A stretch of DNA of 51,713 nt from Elusimicrobia bacterium GWA2_51_34 (GCA_001799565.1 MGTS01000007.1:1-51713), one strand, 5' to 3'. Numbered from the stretch's first letter, positions 32,818-41,790 are shown. A program made the numbers and translations. The notes: a model not told the origin generated them from the letters alone.

Positions 32818-33963
32818 ATGGATGTATCATCATATAAACTTGGCTGCTGTGTTTGGGAATTCACGCTGGCCTGCAACCTCAACTGCATTCATTGCGGATC
32901 ATCCGCGGGTAAAAAACGGGACGATGAATTAACTACCGAAGAAGCCTTCAAACTCTGCGAAGACCTGAAAAAAACCGGCTGCATGGGCGTGGCCCTTATG
33001 GGCGGCGAGCCGTTTTTGCGGAAAGACTTTTGGGAAGTTGCCTCCAAAATTAAAGAGCTCGGCATGGAGCTCTCCGTAATTACCAACGGTACTTTTGTTG
33101 ACGAAGGAATAATAAAAAGACTGGCGCGGCTCGCGCCACGTGTCGTGGCCGTAAGCATAGACGCGGCCATGGCGGAACTGCATGACCGTATCCGCGGCCG
33201 CGCCGGGGCTTACGCCGATTCCTGGGAGTTCATCGAACTTGCGCTCAAGCATAATCTGCCTGTAAGTGTGATAACTACCGTGCACAAACTGAATATCGGT
33301 GAGCTGGCAAAAATGCGTGCCCAGCTTAAAGGGCGGGGCATCGCCTGGCAGATTCAGACCGCGGGCTCCGAGGGCCGCCGTTTTTCAAAAGATCTCCTTC
33401 TGGACGAAGAGGAATTTTATTCAGTGGGCCTGTTTGTAGAATCCACCCGCCGCAATTATCCCGCGGATGAAATGCCGGTCATAGGCGCGCATGATCTGGG
33501 ATTTAACTCAATAATGCTTAAAAACACCTCGCTTCAGGAAAAGTGGGCGGGTTGCCAGGCCGGGATTTCAGTTTTGGGTGTGCGCAGCAACGGCGAGATT
33601 CTTGGCTGCCTTTCCATAAATGACGATAAATATGTGGAAGGCAATGTCCGGAAAATAAGCCTTTACGAGTTGTGGAACAACCCCGGCTCTTTTGCCCGCT
33701 CAAGGCATTTTAAACCTGAACAGGCGGGTTCTAACTGCGTTTCCTGTAAATATCTTGACTCCTGCAAAGGCGGCTGCAACGAGATGTCGCTCATGAAAAC
33801 CGGGAGTTTCCACAATGACCCCTGCTGTTTCTGGAAAATAGAGCAGCGTCTTTTTCGCAAAGAGCTCGGCAGCCCGCTTGGAAGAATAATGCTGAAATTT
33901 AGAAGTCTATCAGGCGGCCCCGGGCTTCGTAAGCTGGCGGAAATATTTAAAGGCGAGAGATGA
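32818..33963 (+). CDS. Radical SAM/SPASM domain protein
   Basis: A 381-residue enzyme that should bind a [4Fe-4S] cluster through C19, C23 and C26 (ACNLNCIHC) and generate a 5'-deoxyadenosyl radical. GGEPFLRKDF and SIDAA complete the radical SAM core. A C-terminal SPASM-type region binds extra clusters (CVSCKYLDSCKGGCNEM, then DPCCFW). SPASM enzymes often modify peptides or proteins. The neighbours are an overlapping methyltransferase gene (ATGA) and a small Cys-containing protein, so a peptide-modification role is possible but unproven. Confidence 0.88.
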   Translation: MDVSSYKLGCCVWEFTLACNLNCIHCGSSAGKKRDDELTTEEAFKLCEDLKKTGCMGVALMGGEPFLRKDFWEVASKIKELGMELSVITNGTFVDEGIIKRLARLAPRVVAVSIDAAMAELHDRIRGRAGAYADSWEFIELALKHNLPVSVITTVHKLNIGELAKMRAQLKGRGIAWQIQTAGSEGRRFSKDLLLDEEEFYSVGLFVESTRRNYPADEMPVIGAHDLGFNSIMLKNTSLQEKWAGCQAGISVLGVRSNGEILGCLSINDDKYVEGNVRKISLYELWNNPGSFARSRHFKPEQAGSNCVSCKYLDSCKGGCNEMSLMKTGSFHNDPCCFWKIEQRLFRKELGSPLGRIMLKFRSLSGGPGLRKLAEIFKGER

Positions 33964-34967
33964 AATTGAACATCGGTTGCGGCTATAACCGCCTTGCCGG
34001 CTATATCAACATAGACTCAAATCCGGACGTGCCGTCGGATAAAATAATGTCCGCGCATGATCTGGATTTTGCCGACGCAAGTGTTGGGGAAATTACGGCA
34101 TTACAGCTTATAGAGCACCTTGGTTTTTTTAAAACCGGCTATTTTTTAAGCGAGTGCCGAAGGGTTTTGCGTCCTGGCGGATGTCTTCTTATTGAAACCC
34201 CCGACATAACCAGGGCTTTTGAAATTTTTCTTAATGGCGGTCCGGAACAAAAAGAGGCCGTTTTGGGCTGGGTATACGGCAGCGAGACGCCGGGCATGAA
34301 TCACCTTTATTGTTTCCCCGGTGAACTGCTGGCCAGACTTCTGAAGGAGGCCGGTTTTGAAATAATTGAATCTGCCGGCTTTTATTTTCAGAGGGACCGG
34401 CCGGCTTTGCGTTTTAGGACTGTTAAAAATGATTCCAAAAACGCGGATTTGGCTTCCGCCCTGCGAAAATGTCTGCTGCATGGAAATATTGCCTGTTTTG
34501 AGAATGAAGTGATAATTTCCGGCCAGGAAAAGGTGATAAAATCGCTCATTTCAGCCAAAGGTCCGGACGAGGCGTTTGAACAGGCGGTTTACAGCGCTGA
34601 AATAGCCAGCCGATATTTTGGTTTGAAACCATCCGGCGACGGAGCGGATTTCGGCCGCCAAGCGGTTTGTGACCGGTTGATTGAAGGGAACTTCCAGGGA
34701 TATCTGATGGAGGAACTTCTAAAAAAAGCGGTTAACGGCATTTTTACCGATGAGGATTTTAACTCGGTTTTTGACACAGGTCTTAATTATTTAAATTGCC
34801 TCGTTTCCGGCAAATCCCCGCCCCGCCTTTTTGCCAACAGAGTTAAAAAGCCCAGGGCAAAAGGGCAGGGTCAGGCTCAAAAAATAAAAATATTTTCCCG
34901 CGCGGCGGCCGAAGACTTCTGCCTTAAAAAGTATCTGCTATCTGCCAAAATAAGTCGTATAATATGA
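33960..34967 (+). CDS. SAM-dependent methyltransferase
   Basis: A class I methyltransferase, coupled to the radical SAM gene by an ATGA overlap. Residues 1-200 hold the Rossmann domain (LNIGCGYNRLAGYINID, ALQLIEHLGFF, ECRRVLRPGGCLLIETPDI). A helical C-terminal region near 200-300 has no clear family. Within the 3' part, at 34820-34870, a mutated copy of the REP-like CCCCGCC(T)TTTTGCC hairpin is read as protein (PPRLFANRVKKPRAKGQGQ). Substrate unknown. Confidence 0.8.
   Translation: MKLNIGCGYNRLAGYINIDSNPDVPSDKIMSAHDLDFADASVGEITALQLIEHLGFFKTGYFLSECRRVLRPGGCLLIETPDITRAFEIFLNGGPEQKEAVLGWVYGSETPGMNHLYCFPGELLARLLKEAGFEIIESAGFYFQRDRPALRFRTVKNDSKNADLASALRKCLLHGNIACFENEVIISGQEKVIKSLISAKGPDEAFEQAVYSAEIASRYFGLKPSGDGADFGRQAVCDRLIEGNFQGYLMEELLKKAVNGIFTDEDFNSVFDTGLNYLNCLVSGKSPPRLFANRVKKPRAKGQGQAQKIKIFSRAAAEDFCLKKYLLSAKISRII
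34820..34870. repeat. REP-like hairpin, in-gene copy (mutated)
   Basis: GCCCCGCCTTTTTGCC (34820-34835), a 19-20 nt loop, then GGCAAAAGGGCAGGG (34855-34869). Its loop AACAGAGTTAAAAAGCCCA resembles the 24.4 kb copy. Confidence 0.8.
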
Positions 34968-35096
34968 ATACGAGAATTTTGTGTTCAGTAAATTCCATTG
35001 CCGGAGGCCGGCAGTTTACCGGCGGCAGCTTTCAAGCGGCCGCCGGTCTTGTTTTTTCGGGGAATCGGTTCGCGGCAAAGGACTAAAAGGACTAAA

Positions 35097-35432
35097 ATGA
35101 AGAAAATTTATGAACTTGGCGCGAAAACCGGCCTGAATGCCTGCGAGCTTGATAAGATAACAAAAATAGGGGCCTTGGGCATTGCCGCGCTCGCGCTTGC
35201 CTCCCTGGCCGCGTGCTTCAAAAGCAATAAAGCCGTTATGGAGCCCGCGCAGCCTTCCGCCCGGGAACAACCAAAAAATTTACAGGGACCGGTCAATTCC
35301 GTAAACACAAGCACCGCGCCGGCGCGTCCCAGTAGTGACCGCGGTGACGGCGGCCAAAACTGCGGCCCATACCCCGGATACCCATGCGGTACCAGATATT
35401 ACACCGTAAGCGTTTCTGATTTTAAAACCTGA
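35097..35432 (+). CDS. Small lipoprotein-like or precursor-like peptide, Gly/Pro/Cys/Tyr-rich end
   Basis: A 111-residue protein. Residues 1-24 are polar (KKIYELGAKTGLNACELDK), 25-39 are hydrophobic (IGALGIAALALASLAAC), giving a lipobox-like LAAC at residue 40. A Pro/Ser/Thr-rich linker and a tail with NCGPYPGYPCGTRYY follow. The polar lead is long for a lipoprotein signal. It lies one gap after a radical SAM/SPASM and methyltransferase pair. Two readings are open: a surface lipoprotein, or a substrate peptide for those enzymes. The upstream longer frame (34998) is judged non-coding because ATG 35097 is the best start. Confidence 0.55.
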   Translation: MKKIYELGAKTGLNACELDKITKIGALGIAALALASLAACFKSNKAVMEPAQPSAREQPKNLQGPVNSVNTSTAPARPSSDRGDGGQNCGPYPGYPCGTRYYTVSVSDFKT

Positions 35433-35435
35433 AAA

Positions 35436-35636
35436 ATCGCAACTACTCAGGTTCACGGTTCAGCGGTTTCCCGCCAAGCAGTCTGGAACGGTTCAACGGT
35501 TGAATTTCAAGATGTCTACGCTTAAGCCAGGCGCACTCATGCTATCGTTCGCAGATCCATCAATTATCTCACTTGCCTGTGTAAAAGATAACCGTGAACC
35601 CTGACCCGTGAACCTGACAACCTGAGCAGTTGCAAA
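35436..35636. repeat. Word-type inverted repeat after small peptide gene
   Basis: Left arm near 35440-35470: GCAACTACTCAGGTTCACGG. Right arm near 35589-35634: AACCGTGAACCCTGACCC, then CCTGAGCAGTTGC. The outer ends pair as GCAACTRCTCAGGTT. It separates convergent genes. Confidence 0.8.
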
Positions 35637-35639
35637 AAT

Positions 35640-36926
35640 TCACGCCTTGTCAAACACCATGAGCGTTTCCGCGTGGGGGGTATTGGGATAAAAGTCAAAG
35701 CCGGCCGCGCGGATAAGTTTGTATTTTTCAAGGAAGAAGGCGGCATCGCGTCCCTGCGTGATGGGGTTGCAGGATAAGTAGATTATCCTTTTCGGGAGCA
35801 GTTCCATTATCTTTTTCATCACTTTATTGTGCAGACCGGCCCTGGGGGGGTCAAGCACAAGGATGTCGGCGCCTTCAAGAAAGGCCGCGTCGGCCTTTTC
35901 AGACATTGAGCATAGTATTTCAAAATGCGGCGCGTTATTGTTGGCGGCGTTCAAAGCCGCGTATTTCGCGGCGTTGGGTACCGACTCCACCGCGTAAATT
36001 TTATCCGCCATGCCGCTAAGCGACAGGCCTATGGCGCCGACGCCTGAATAAAGGTCTATCAGCTTGCCGCACTTGAAAGTCGCTTCCCGGATCTCTTTAA
36101 GCGCTTCTTCAAAAAGGTCAATATTGTTCTGGAAGAAACAATCAAAACCGTACGAAAGCGCCGTGCCGCCCACTTTTTCGGTCACAAAATCGTTTCCCCA
36201 CGCGGAAAGGATCTCGTCCGCCACGCTCATGGGGCTTAAGGGGTTTGAGTAAACCGCCATGAAACCGTTAAGCCCGGGCAGTTTTATTTCAGGCAAAGTT
36301 ATATCCTTGCGCTTGAGAAATAAAACCGCCACGCGCTCATCCGTGCGCTTGGCTTCCCTGAAAATAAGGGTTTTTAAATCCGCCGTTGAAAGGCCGGTTT
36401 TATTTAATATCTCAAGTATTTCAAGCGCGAGAGCGTTCGTCTTTTCGCTCATCAGGATGCAGCCGTTGTTCAATATATATTTTTCCCTGAAGTTGCCGCG
36501 TTTGTGGAAAGCAAACGCCAGTTTGCCCTCGTGTTCGGTGAAACTGTACTCAATTTTTGTGCGGTAGCCGAAAAGTTCTTTGGCTTCGTAAAATTTATCC
36601 AGCCGTATGGTCTCTTTGGTGGTCTGATAAAGCAGGTCCTCAATAAGGCTTTTTTTCGTTTGGGCCTGGCAGGAGTAATTCATTATCTGCCATGGTGAAC
36701 AGCTTATGTAATGGTCTTCTTTGGCCGGCACGCGTTTTGGCGAGGGAGTGACTATTTCAAGGAGCTCCGCTTCAATGAAGTTCCGTTTTTCGAAGGTTAC
36801 CTTAACCCTGGCGGTTTCGCCGGGCAGCACCCCGTAGCAGAATACCACTTTGCCGTCATGCCGCCCCAGCGCTTTGCCTTCGCCGACTATTTTCTTAAAT
36901 TCCAGTTCAATTATATCGTCCGTCAT
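35640..36926 (-). CDS. TrmA/RlmD-type RNA (uracil-5-)-methyltransferase
   Basis: A 428-residue SAM-dependent enzyme for m5U in rRNA or tRNA. The N-terminal TRAM domain (IIELEFKKIVGEGKALGRHDG) is followed by an iron-sulfur-type region where CSPWQIMNYSCQ is present but a full four-Cys set is not obvious. The catalytic domain has FFQNN, DLYSGVGAIGLSLSG, LDPPRAGL and the YLSCNP nucleophile Cys. HAETLMVF at the end carries the general-base Glu. Exact target site is not readable. Confidence 0.9.
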   Translation of the reverse strand: MTDDIIELEFKKIVGEGKALGRHDGKVVFCYGVLPGETARVKVTFEKRNFIEAELLEIVTPSPKRVPAKEDHYISCSPWQIMNYSCQAQTKKSLIEDLLYQTTKETIRLDKFYEAKELFGYRTKIEYSFTEHEGKLAFAFHKRGNFREKYILNNGCILMSEKTNALALEILEILNKTGLSTADLKTLIFREAKRTDERVAVLFLKRKDITLPEIKLPGLNGFMAVYSNPLSPMSVADEILSAWGNDFVTEKVGGTALSYGFDCFFQNNIDLFEEALKEIREATFKCGKLIDLYSGVGAIGLSLSGMADKIYAVESVPNAAKYAALNAANNNAPHFEILCSMSEKADAAFLEGADILVLDPPRAGLHNKVMKKIMELLPKRIIYLSCNPITQGRDAAFFLEKYKLIRAAGFDFYPNTPHAETLMVFDKA

Positions 36927-37047
36927 AAATGATATGATACAAAAAATGAGTTGGAACAGCCGACAAGCCTAGGCGGGGCGTTTATGGGCGCCGGGCAATG
37001 TGCTAGAATTGAACCAGGAAGGAAGGGGCTTCCTACGGGGAGTATTC

Positions 37048-38001
37048 ATGAAAATAAAGAACGAATATAAGTTTATTGTTTCGGTAATTTTAATGTTTCT
37101 TCTGCCGTTCTCTATTTTAAGCGCCCATTTTTTAAACGGCGCCAGGGGACTGCTTACGAAAGATACCCTTTCTTACCTTGAACTGCGCACAAAGACCGCC
37201 GCCGGTATTCTGTCGTCGGTGCTGACCGTTAATTACAATCTTTCAAAGATAACCGCCGTTAAAGATTTTTCCGCTTCTTCGCTCTCCGGAAAAAAAGTTT
37301 TTCTGGAAAGAAAGATGAGGGAAAATCCCAGTGTTTTTTCCGAATTTTCCGTGCTGAACCGTTCAGGCCGGGAAATAGCGCGGGCGGGAACCGCTTCCCT
37401 TAAGGACCCCGTGGATTATTCAAAAGAAGCCGTTTTCAGGATGGCTGCCCAAAATGAGCAATCCGCCGGCGCGGTGGAATTCGGCGATTATACGCCGCCG
37501 GCGCTACTGCTCATAGAGCCGGTTGTTGCTTCAAGGGGCGCTAAACCTGATTTTTTTCTGGCGGGCCGGCTTAGTCTTGCCTATCTTGGAGAGGTAACAA
37601 GGCTTATGGGCAGAAATTCCCGGGGGAATTTCGGTCTTTTAGACGGCGGCGGGCAGGTAATAGCTGATTCCATGGGCCGTTCCACAATTACCCCGGGGCT
37701 GAAAGCCACTCCTGAAGTTTCTAAAATGGTGGCGTCGGCCTCCGATAAAGAGTTTTCCAGCTTCACGAGCGAAGTGTTTTTCAGGGGGCGCACCTATTTG
37801 GTTTCGGTCTCAGCGGTGAGTGGAACCAAGTGGTGGGTTTTCGAAATTATGGATGCGGTTGACATGCCGGCCTATACAGGTTCCGCCTGGGCACGGCGTG
37901 TCGTGGTTTCCGGTATTTTGCTCATTATAATTTTTGGTTTCATTTCCTATAAACTGGCCCAGGTCTGGCTTTTGCCCCGTCAGGGGAAGCCGTCCGCCTG
38001 A
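37048..38001 (+). CDS. Membrane sensor with periplasmic Cache-like domain, no output domain
   Basis: A 317-residue protein from ATG 37048 (GGGGAG upstream). Helices at residues 7-27 and near 285-305 bracket a periplasmic region of about 260 residues. That region has a double-Cache look (SYLELRTKTAAGILSSVL, FSEFSVLNRSGREIARAG, GNFGLLDGGGQVIADS, VSGTKWWVFEIMDA). After the second helix only about 15 residues remain, so no kinase, HAMP or GGDEF output is attached. It may signal through a partner. The stop codon falls inside a TCCGCC-TGA-GGCGGA palindrome. Confidence 0.65.
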   Translation: MKIKNEYKFIVSVILMFLLPFSILSAHFLNGARGLLTKDTLSYLELRTKTAAGILSSVLTVNYNLSKITAVKDFSASSLSGKKVFLERKMRENPSVFSEFSVLNRSGREIARAGTASLKDPVDYSKEAVFRMAAQNEQSAGAVEFGDYTPPALLLIEPVVASRGAKPDFFLAGRLSLAYLGEVTRLMGRNSRGNFGLLDGGGQVIADSMGRSTITPGLKATPEVSKMVASASDKEFSSFTSEVFFRGRTYLVSVSAVSGTKWWVFEIMDAVDMPAYTGSAWARRVVVSGILLIIIFGFISYKLAQVWLLPRQGKPSA

Positions 38002-38007
38002 GGCGGA
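37993..38007. repeat. TCCGCC palindrome supplying a stop codon
   Basis: TCCGCC TGA GGCGGA. The central TGA is the stop of the preceding gene. It belongs to the GTCCGCC family seen at 24.5, 26.8, 40.2, 41.6, 41.7, 46.2 and 47.4 kb. Confidence 0.75.
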
Positions 38008-38084
38008 TGGGTTTACTCTGCGTGAAAATATAATAGCAGGGCTTGCCGTTTACTTACCCTTACCACTTTCACTGTTGCCCGAAA

Positions 38085-38331
38085 GGCCTATCTGCGCATA
38101 GGCCAAATCCCTTCCGTTTAGCGGGTCCAACGCACCTGGGCGTGTTTCACGATTAAGTGTAAAATAAGAGTAAGGTGTGGCCGGCTGACGGGGTAGTCCC
38201 GTTACGGCACTGCCGATTAGTACCTTGTAATCCTTTGATAAGGCAAAGGAGCATCCACCTCCGGGCCGAGGAATCCGGAGTAACCAGGGGAAACGGAATA
38301 ACTGATTGTTATTCCTGCTTCCTCTTTTTTC
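38085..38331 (+). ncRNA. Candidate structured 5' leader with terminator-like end
   Basis: A chain of hairpins precedes the gene at 38403. They are GGCCTAT/ATAGGCC (near 38088-38106), CGGC/GCCG enclosing ACGGG-GTAGT-CCCGT (38182-38215), TCCTTTG/CAAAGGA (38231-38250), CTCCGG/CCGGAG (38259-38280), and GGAATAAC/GTTATTCC (38295-38315) followed by a T6 run. This looks like a cis-regulatory RNA ending in an attenuator. I could not match it to a known riboswitch. A 113-codon reverse ORF overlaps it, which is the main alternative. Confidence 0.4.
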
Positions 38332-38402
38332 GTTATTTTGCCCTAAACACTCATATGCTTTGGCGGACAAGCCGGGCAGGTGGTGGGGCAACGGAGAAAA
38401 AA

Positions 38403-39344
38403 ATGGTTCAAAAAATCCTCTTTATTGTTTTTATCAGCGCTTTTTTTCATGTCAACAGCGCGGCGCAGGAAAATCCCGGTTACGATCCCAGGCTGATAGG
38501 TTCCTCCCCTTATACAGACCCCGCTTATCAGGATTTTATTGAAACCTCGTACGGCTACCTTAATCCAAATAATGCCATTAAAGCGAGAGGTGGTTTCAGG
38601 GACGCCCTGTCCCCGCTTGAAACTCCGTCGCTTAAAAAAATCAGGTCCGCTCCGCTAACTCCGCAAAATGCTTCCTATGGCCGTCTAACCGGCCTGACGG
38701 CCAATCCTCAGGAGGTGCCGTCCCAAAGGCCTTTGGCCCACAAAACGGCTTCCAGTCATTCGGACCTCCCCGCCCTGCCCGCGGATTATTATAAAGTCAC
38801 TTTTGCAGGGGACTCGGGTCCGATCGCCTCTTTTGTGAAACCGCTAGGCCGGAAAGGCAGTTTGCCCGGGGAATATGTTTTTGTGAGAATCCTGCCCAAA
38901 GAAAGAAACTACAGCGGTATGCTTAAGGAAATTGCGGTTTCGGCGGGTTTCAGGTTTTCTGGTGAAAAAACCCTTTACTTGAAAAACGCCAGAAAAATAG
39001 TAGTGTTCGGCTGGGTGCAGTCCGCCAGGCTTGACGCAATTTATAAGAATCCAAAAGTGGCTGGAATGTCCGTGGAGAAAAAAAGCTTCGGCGTGCCGCT
39101 CAAAACCCGTGTGAAATTCACTCTGAAAGTGCCTTGCCAGAACGATTCCGGCGCTTTTGTCAGCCGGTTTATTAAAAATCTGGGCTCCGACAAAGGGTTC
39201 GTGTCTGAAAATATTTCCCGCCTGCCGTCACCCGGCGGTTCTTCAAAATTTACCGCCTTTGATGTTACCGGCAGTATCTCCATTGAGATGGTGGGCGAAC
39301 TTTCCCGCTCGCCTTTCGTCGTCTCGGTGGAATCAGCACTGTAA
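38403..39344 (+). CDS. Secreted protein of unknown function
   Basis: The ATG at 38403 with GGAG 7-10 nt upstream gives a clear signal peptide (KILFIVFISAFFHVNSAAQ). Later frame starts upstream run through the structured leader. The mature part (about 290 residues) has a Ser/Pro-rich middle near 70-125 and a C-terminal region with two similar-looking halves (KVTFAGDSGPIASFV..., VKFTLKVPCQNDSGAFVSRF...), perhaps duplicated alpha/beta domains. No family recognised. Confidence 0.6.
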   Translation: MVQKILFIVFISAFFHVNSAAQENPGYDPRLIGSSPYTDPAYQDFIETSYGYLNPNNAIKARGGFRDALSPLETPSLKKIRSAPLTPQNASYGRLTGLTANPQEVPSQRPLAHKTASSHSDLPALPADYYKVTFAGDSGPIASFVKPLGRKGSLPGEYVFVRILPKERNYSGMLKEIAVSAGFRFSGEKTLYLKNARKIVVFGWVQSARLDAIYKNPKVAGMSVEKKSFGVPLKTRVKFTLKVPCQNDSGAFVSRFIKNLGSDKGFVSENISRLPSPGGSSKFTAFDVTGSISIEMVGELSRSPFVVSVESAL

Positions 39345-39434
39345 CCGGGTGGGAAGCGGTCATAACCGTTTCACTGTCTAGATTGCCGCAGCCTTCCACA
39401 CTCTATCTCCGGGCGCCTCCTTTGGGAAAAAAGC

Positions 39435-39440
39435 TATAAT
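39435..39440 (+). promoter_or_regulatory. TATAAT box before ftsX
   Basis: A consensus -10 hexamer at 39435-39440, 47 nt before the ftsX start. No good -35 box at 16-18 nt spacing was seen. Confidence 0.35.
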
Positions 39441-39486
39441 CTGGTTTTAGCAAGGGCTGTTACTTCAGCGCCAGGCAGGAGAGATT

Positions 39487-40272
39487 ATGGAAGAACATCG
39501 TAATGAAAGTAAAAAATCGGGTGGCCGCAAGGGTTACCGGGTTGTGTTCTTGTTGGCATTTTCGATGGGGCTTTCGGCCGAACTTCTGCTTTTCATCCGT
39601 GCGCAGATGAACCAGATCGCCTTTATACTGAAGGACGATTTCCGGATAGTGGCGGTTAAAAGCGAGAGGGGCAAAGTGACAGCCTCTGAAGTGGAGAATG
39701 GGCTTAAAAACATACAAGGTACGTTGAGCGCGGTTTTTGTGGACAAAGAAGCACGGCTTAAAAAGCTGAAGGAAGACGACCCCGAGCTGGTTTCTTCGGT
39801 GCTCGCCGTGGGCGGAAATCCGTTGCCGGACACTTGGGAGATCAAGTTAAAAGAAGATGCCCTCGGCGGGGTGGATTTGTGGACGGAAGAGGCCAGGAAG
39901 GTCCCTGGCGTGGCTGACATAAGATACAAGCCGCTTGAGGCTTACGCCATTTTACACGCTTTGTTCTACGCCCAGCTAATAACCCTGGGTTTTTACGCCG
40001 CAGCCTGCGCGTTCCTGTTGATGTCCGTCATGATACTTTCCTACCGCAAAACCCTGTCCGGGTTGTTTTGCGCTCTTAAAAAAGACAGCGTCTGGTTTGC
40101 AGCTGGAGCAGCCGGCGCGGGTTTATCCACGATTGCCGCCTACGGCCTGATTTATCCCGTAAAATATCTCAGCTCTCTCTGGGTATGGCCCAACCCGTTA
40201 TGGCACGCGGCTATAGCGGCCGTGTCCGCCTTAGGCGGATGGGTATTATGTCAATGGAAAAATGAGCGTTGA
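39487..40272 (+). CDS. ftsX: FtsX-like cell division permease
   Basis: Membrane partner of FtsE that controls septal peptidoglycan hydrolases. The 261-residue protein has a helix near 18-38, an extracellular domain (about 45-150) with the FtsX type pattern (GTLSAVFVDKEARLKKLKEDDPEL, then PLPDTWEIKLKE), and three C-terminal helices. AGGAG precedes the ATG. ftsE is not adjacent, which is unusual. The next genes are an EnvC-like activator and CtpA, supporting the call. A TCCGCC-TTA-GGCGGA palindrome (40225-40239) lies in the last helix coding region. Confidence 0.82.
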   Translation: MEEHRNESKKSGGRKGYRVVFLLAFSMGLSAELLLFIRAQMNQIAFILKDDFRIVAVKSERGKVTASEVENGLKNIQGTLSAVFVDKEARLKKLKEDDPELVSSVLAVGGNPLPDTWEIKLKEDALGGVDLWTEEARKVPGVADIRYKPLEAYAILHALFYAQLITLGFYAAACAFLLMSVMILSYRKTLSGLFCALKKDSVWFAAGAAGAGLSTIAAYGLIYPVKYLSSLWVWPNPLWHAAIAAVSALGGWVLCQWKNER

Positions 40273-40273
40273 T

Positions 40274-40378
40274 GAAAAAGGCACAAAGGCACAGAGTAGC
40301 AAAGGCACAAAGTGGAGAAGTTATAAGGAGCTCTTTCACTTTGTGCCTCTGTGTCTTTGCCCCTTTGTGCCTTTAGGC
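40274..40378. repeat. Word-type inverted repeat between ftsX and envC-like gene
   Basis: The left arm is made of GGCACAAAGGCACAGAGTAG and CAAAGGCACAAAG. The right arm has CTTTGTGCCTCTGTG, TCTTTGCCCC and TTTGTGCCTTTAGG. The arms are near-complementary over about 35 nt. Confidence 0.85.
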
Positions 40379-40398
40379 TTTCTATCCCTTATCCTGAC

Positions 40399-41577
40399 AT
40401 GTCAAAAATTCCAATAGTAAAACTCGGCTTAATCCCGCTGCTGGCGCTGACGGCGCTTTTAGTCCCCTCTTTATGCGCGGGTCAGGAGACGGACCGCGTT
40501 GCAGCCAAAAAGAAAGGTATTGAGGAAATAAACCAGCAGCTGGAAGAAAAGAAAAAAGAGCTTGAACGCTACAGGCAGGAAGAAGACCGCCTCAGTTCCG
40601 AGATAGACGGCCTTAAAAAACAGCAAAAACAGGACAGCGCGCGTCAACGCGCACTTGAGACTCGTTTATCCGCTTCAAGGGCTAAAAGTTCCGAATCAAA
40701 GCAAAAATACGAGTCACTTGAAAAAAACCGTAAAAGTCTTGCCTCGGATTTCCACGGCGAAATAGCGGTTTATGCCCTGTTGAATGATATTGACTGTCCT
40801 TATTACGGGAACATGGAAATTTCAAAGAGCATCTTTCTTAACTCCGCCATTATAAAAAAACACGCGCTCATCGCCAGATTGCGGGGCGAATCCATAAAGG
40901 TGAACAAAGATATGCGGACGCTTGAGCTCCGCGGCCGTGAGCTTAAAGTCAGCAAGGTGCTGATTGAAAAACAGCTATCCGCACAGAAAAACGCGGTGAA
41001 AAGCAAACTTGGCGAGCTTGAACGCTCCCGCGAACAGCAGGCGCGGCTTTCCCGCGAGCTGGAAAATCTGCAAAACGCGGCCAAGGGGCTTAAACGGCTG
41101 GTAAAGAAACTTGAAAAACAGTCCCCTTACAGGCGCGAAACCGGCTCAAAAGACCTGCCTTTACCCAGGCATTCCCTGCCCTGGCCTTCAAAGGGGACAG
41201 TTATAAGCCGTTTCGGCCGCGAGGAAGTTCCGGCGCTTAAAACCTGGATAGTGCGCGAGGGAATAAGAATACATACCGCTATAAACGCCCAGGTTTTTGC
41301 CGTAATGGCCGGGAAAGTGATTTACGCTGGGTCTTTCAGAACTTATGGCAATGTTGTTATAGTGGACCATGAAAAGGGCTTTTTTACCATTTACGGTCTT
41401 TTAAGCTCAATGTCCGCGGCTAAGGGAGATTTTGTCTCCACTGAAACTGCGCTCGGTTTTTCAGGAGCGGACACCCAGGGGGTCGGCCTGGAAAAAGGCC
41501 GCGGCGGCGGAACGGTTTATTTTGAGATCCGCCAGGGTGAACGGGCGTTGGATCCTATGATATGGCTTAAAAACTAA
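40399..41577 (+). CDS. EnvC-like murein hydrolase activator (degenerate M23 domain)
   Basis: A 392-residue periplasmic protein: signal peptide (LIPLLALTALLVPSLCAG), a long coiled coil near 35-235, and a C-terminal LytM/M23 domain from about 255. The metal ligands of active M23 peptidases are missing: the HxGxD block reads REGIRI, the YxHL block reads IYGLLS, and the HLHFE block reads GTVYFE. This loss matches EnvC, which activates amidases without cutting. It follows ftsX, which normally controls EnvC. Start chosen at 40399 to place the signal peptide. Confidence 0.88.
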   Translation: MSKIPIVKLGLIPLLALTALLVPSLCAGQETDRVAAKKKGIEEINQQLEEKKKELERYRQEEDRLSSEIDGLKKQQKQDSARQRALETRLSASRAKSSESKQKYESLEKNRKSLASDFHGEIAVYALLNDIDCPYYGNMEISKSIFLNSAIIKKHALIARLRGESIKVNKDMRTLELRGRELKVSKVLIEKQLSAQKNAVKSKLGELERSREQQARLSRELENLQNAAKGLKRLVKKLEKQSPYRRETGSKDLPLPRHSLPWPSKGTVISRFGREEVPALKTWIVREGIRIHTAINAQVFAVMAGKVIYAGSFRTYGNVVIVDHEKGFFTIYGLLSSMSAAKGDFVSTETALGFSGADTQGVGLEKGRGGGTVYFEIRQGERALDPMIWLKN

Positions 41578-41594
41578 GGTATAATGTGTTTATT

Positions 41595-41790
41595 AACCCG
41601 TCCGCCCGAGGTGGACGGGTGGGTTACAGGTATCAGGCATCAGTTGCGGGCTGCGAGGCAGTAATTTAAGCCTTTCCGCCGAAGGTCCCCTCTATTTCAG
41701 CGGGGTCCCCTAAGGCGGACGGACTCGCCGGGCTGTTCGGCGGTCCTCTGCCTGTTACCGATAACCTGCTACCTGTTGCCTTTTAGGAGA
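41595..41790. repeat. Composite repeat region before ctpA
   Basis: A CCCGTCC/GGACGGG hairpin with outer AACCC/GGGTT lies at 41595-41625. Word-type arms follow (GGTTACAGGTATCAGGCATC on the left, CCTGTTACCGATAACCTGC on the right). Between them, 41684-41730 is a copy of an element also found inside the GGDEF gene at 46133-46181 (shared CCTCTATTTCAGCGGG and GGACGGACTC). Confidence 0.8.

Noticed and set aside
38050-38391. 113-codon reverse ORF over the structured leader
   Set aside because: No Shine-Dalgarno, no family resemblance and a poor fit with neighbours. It is kept only as the alternative to the leader RNA.
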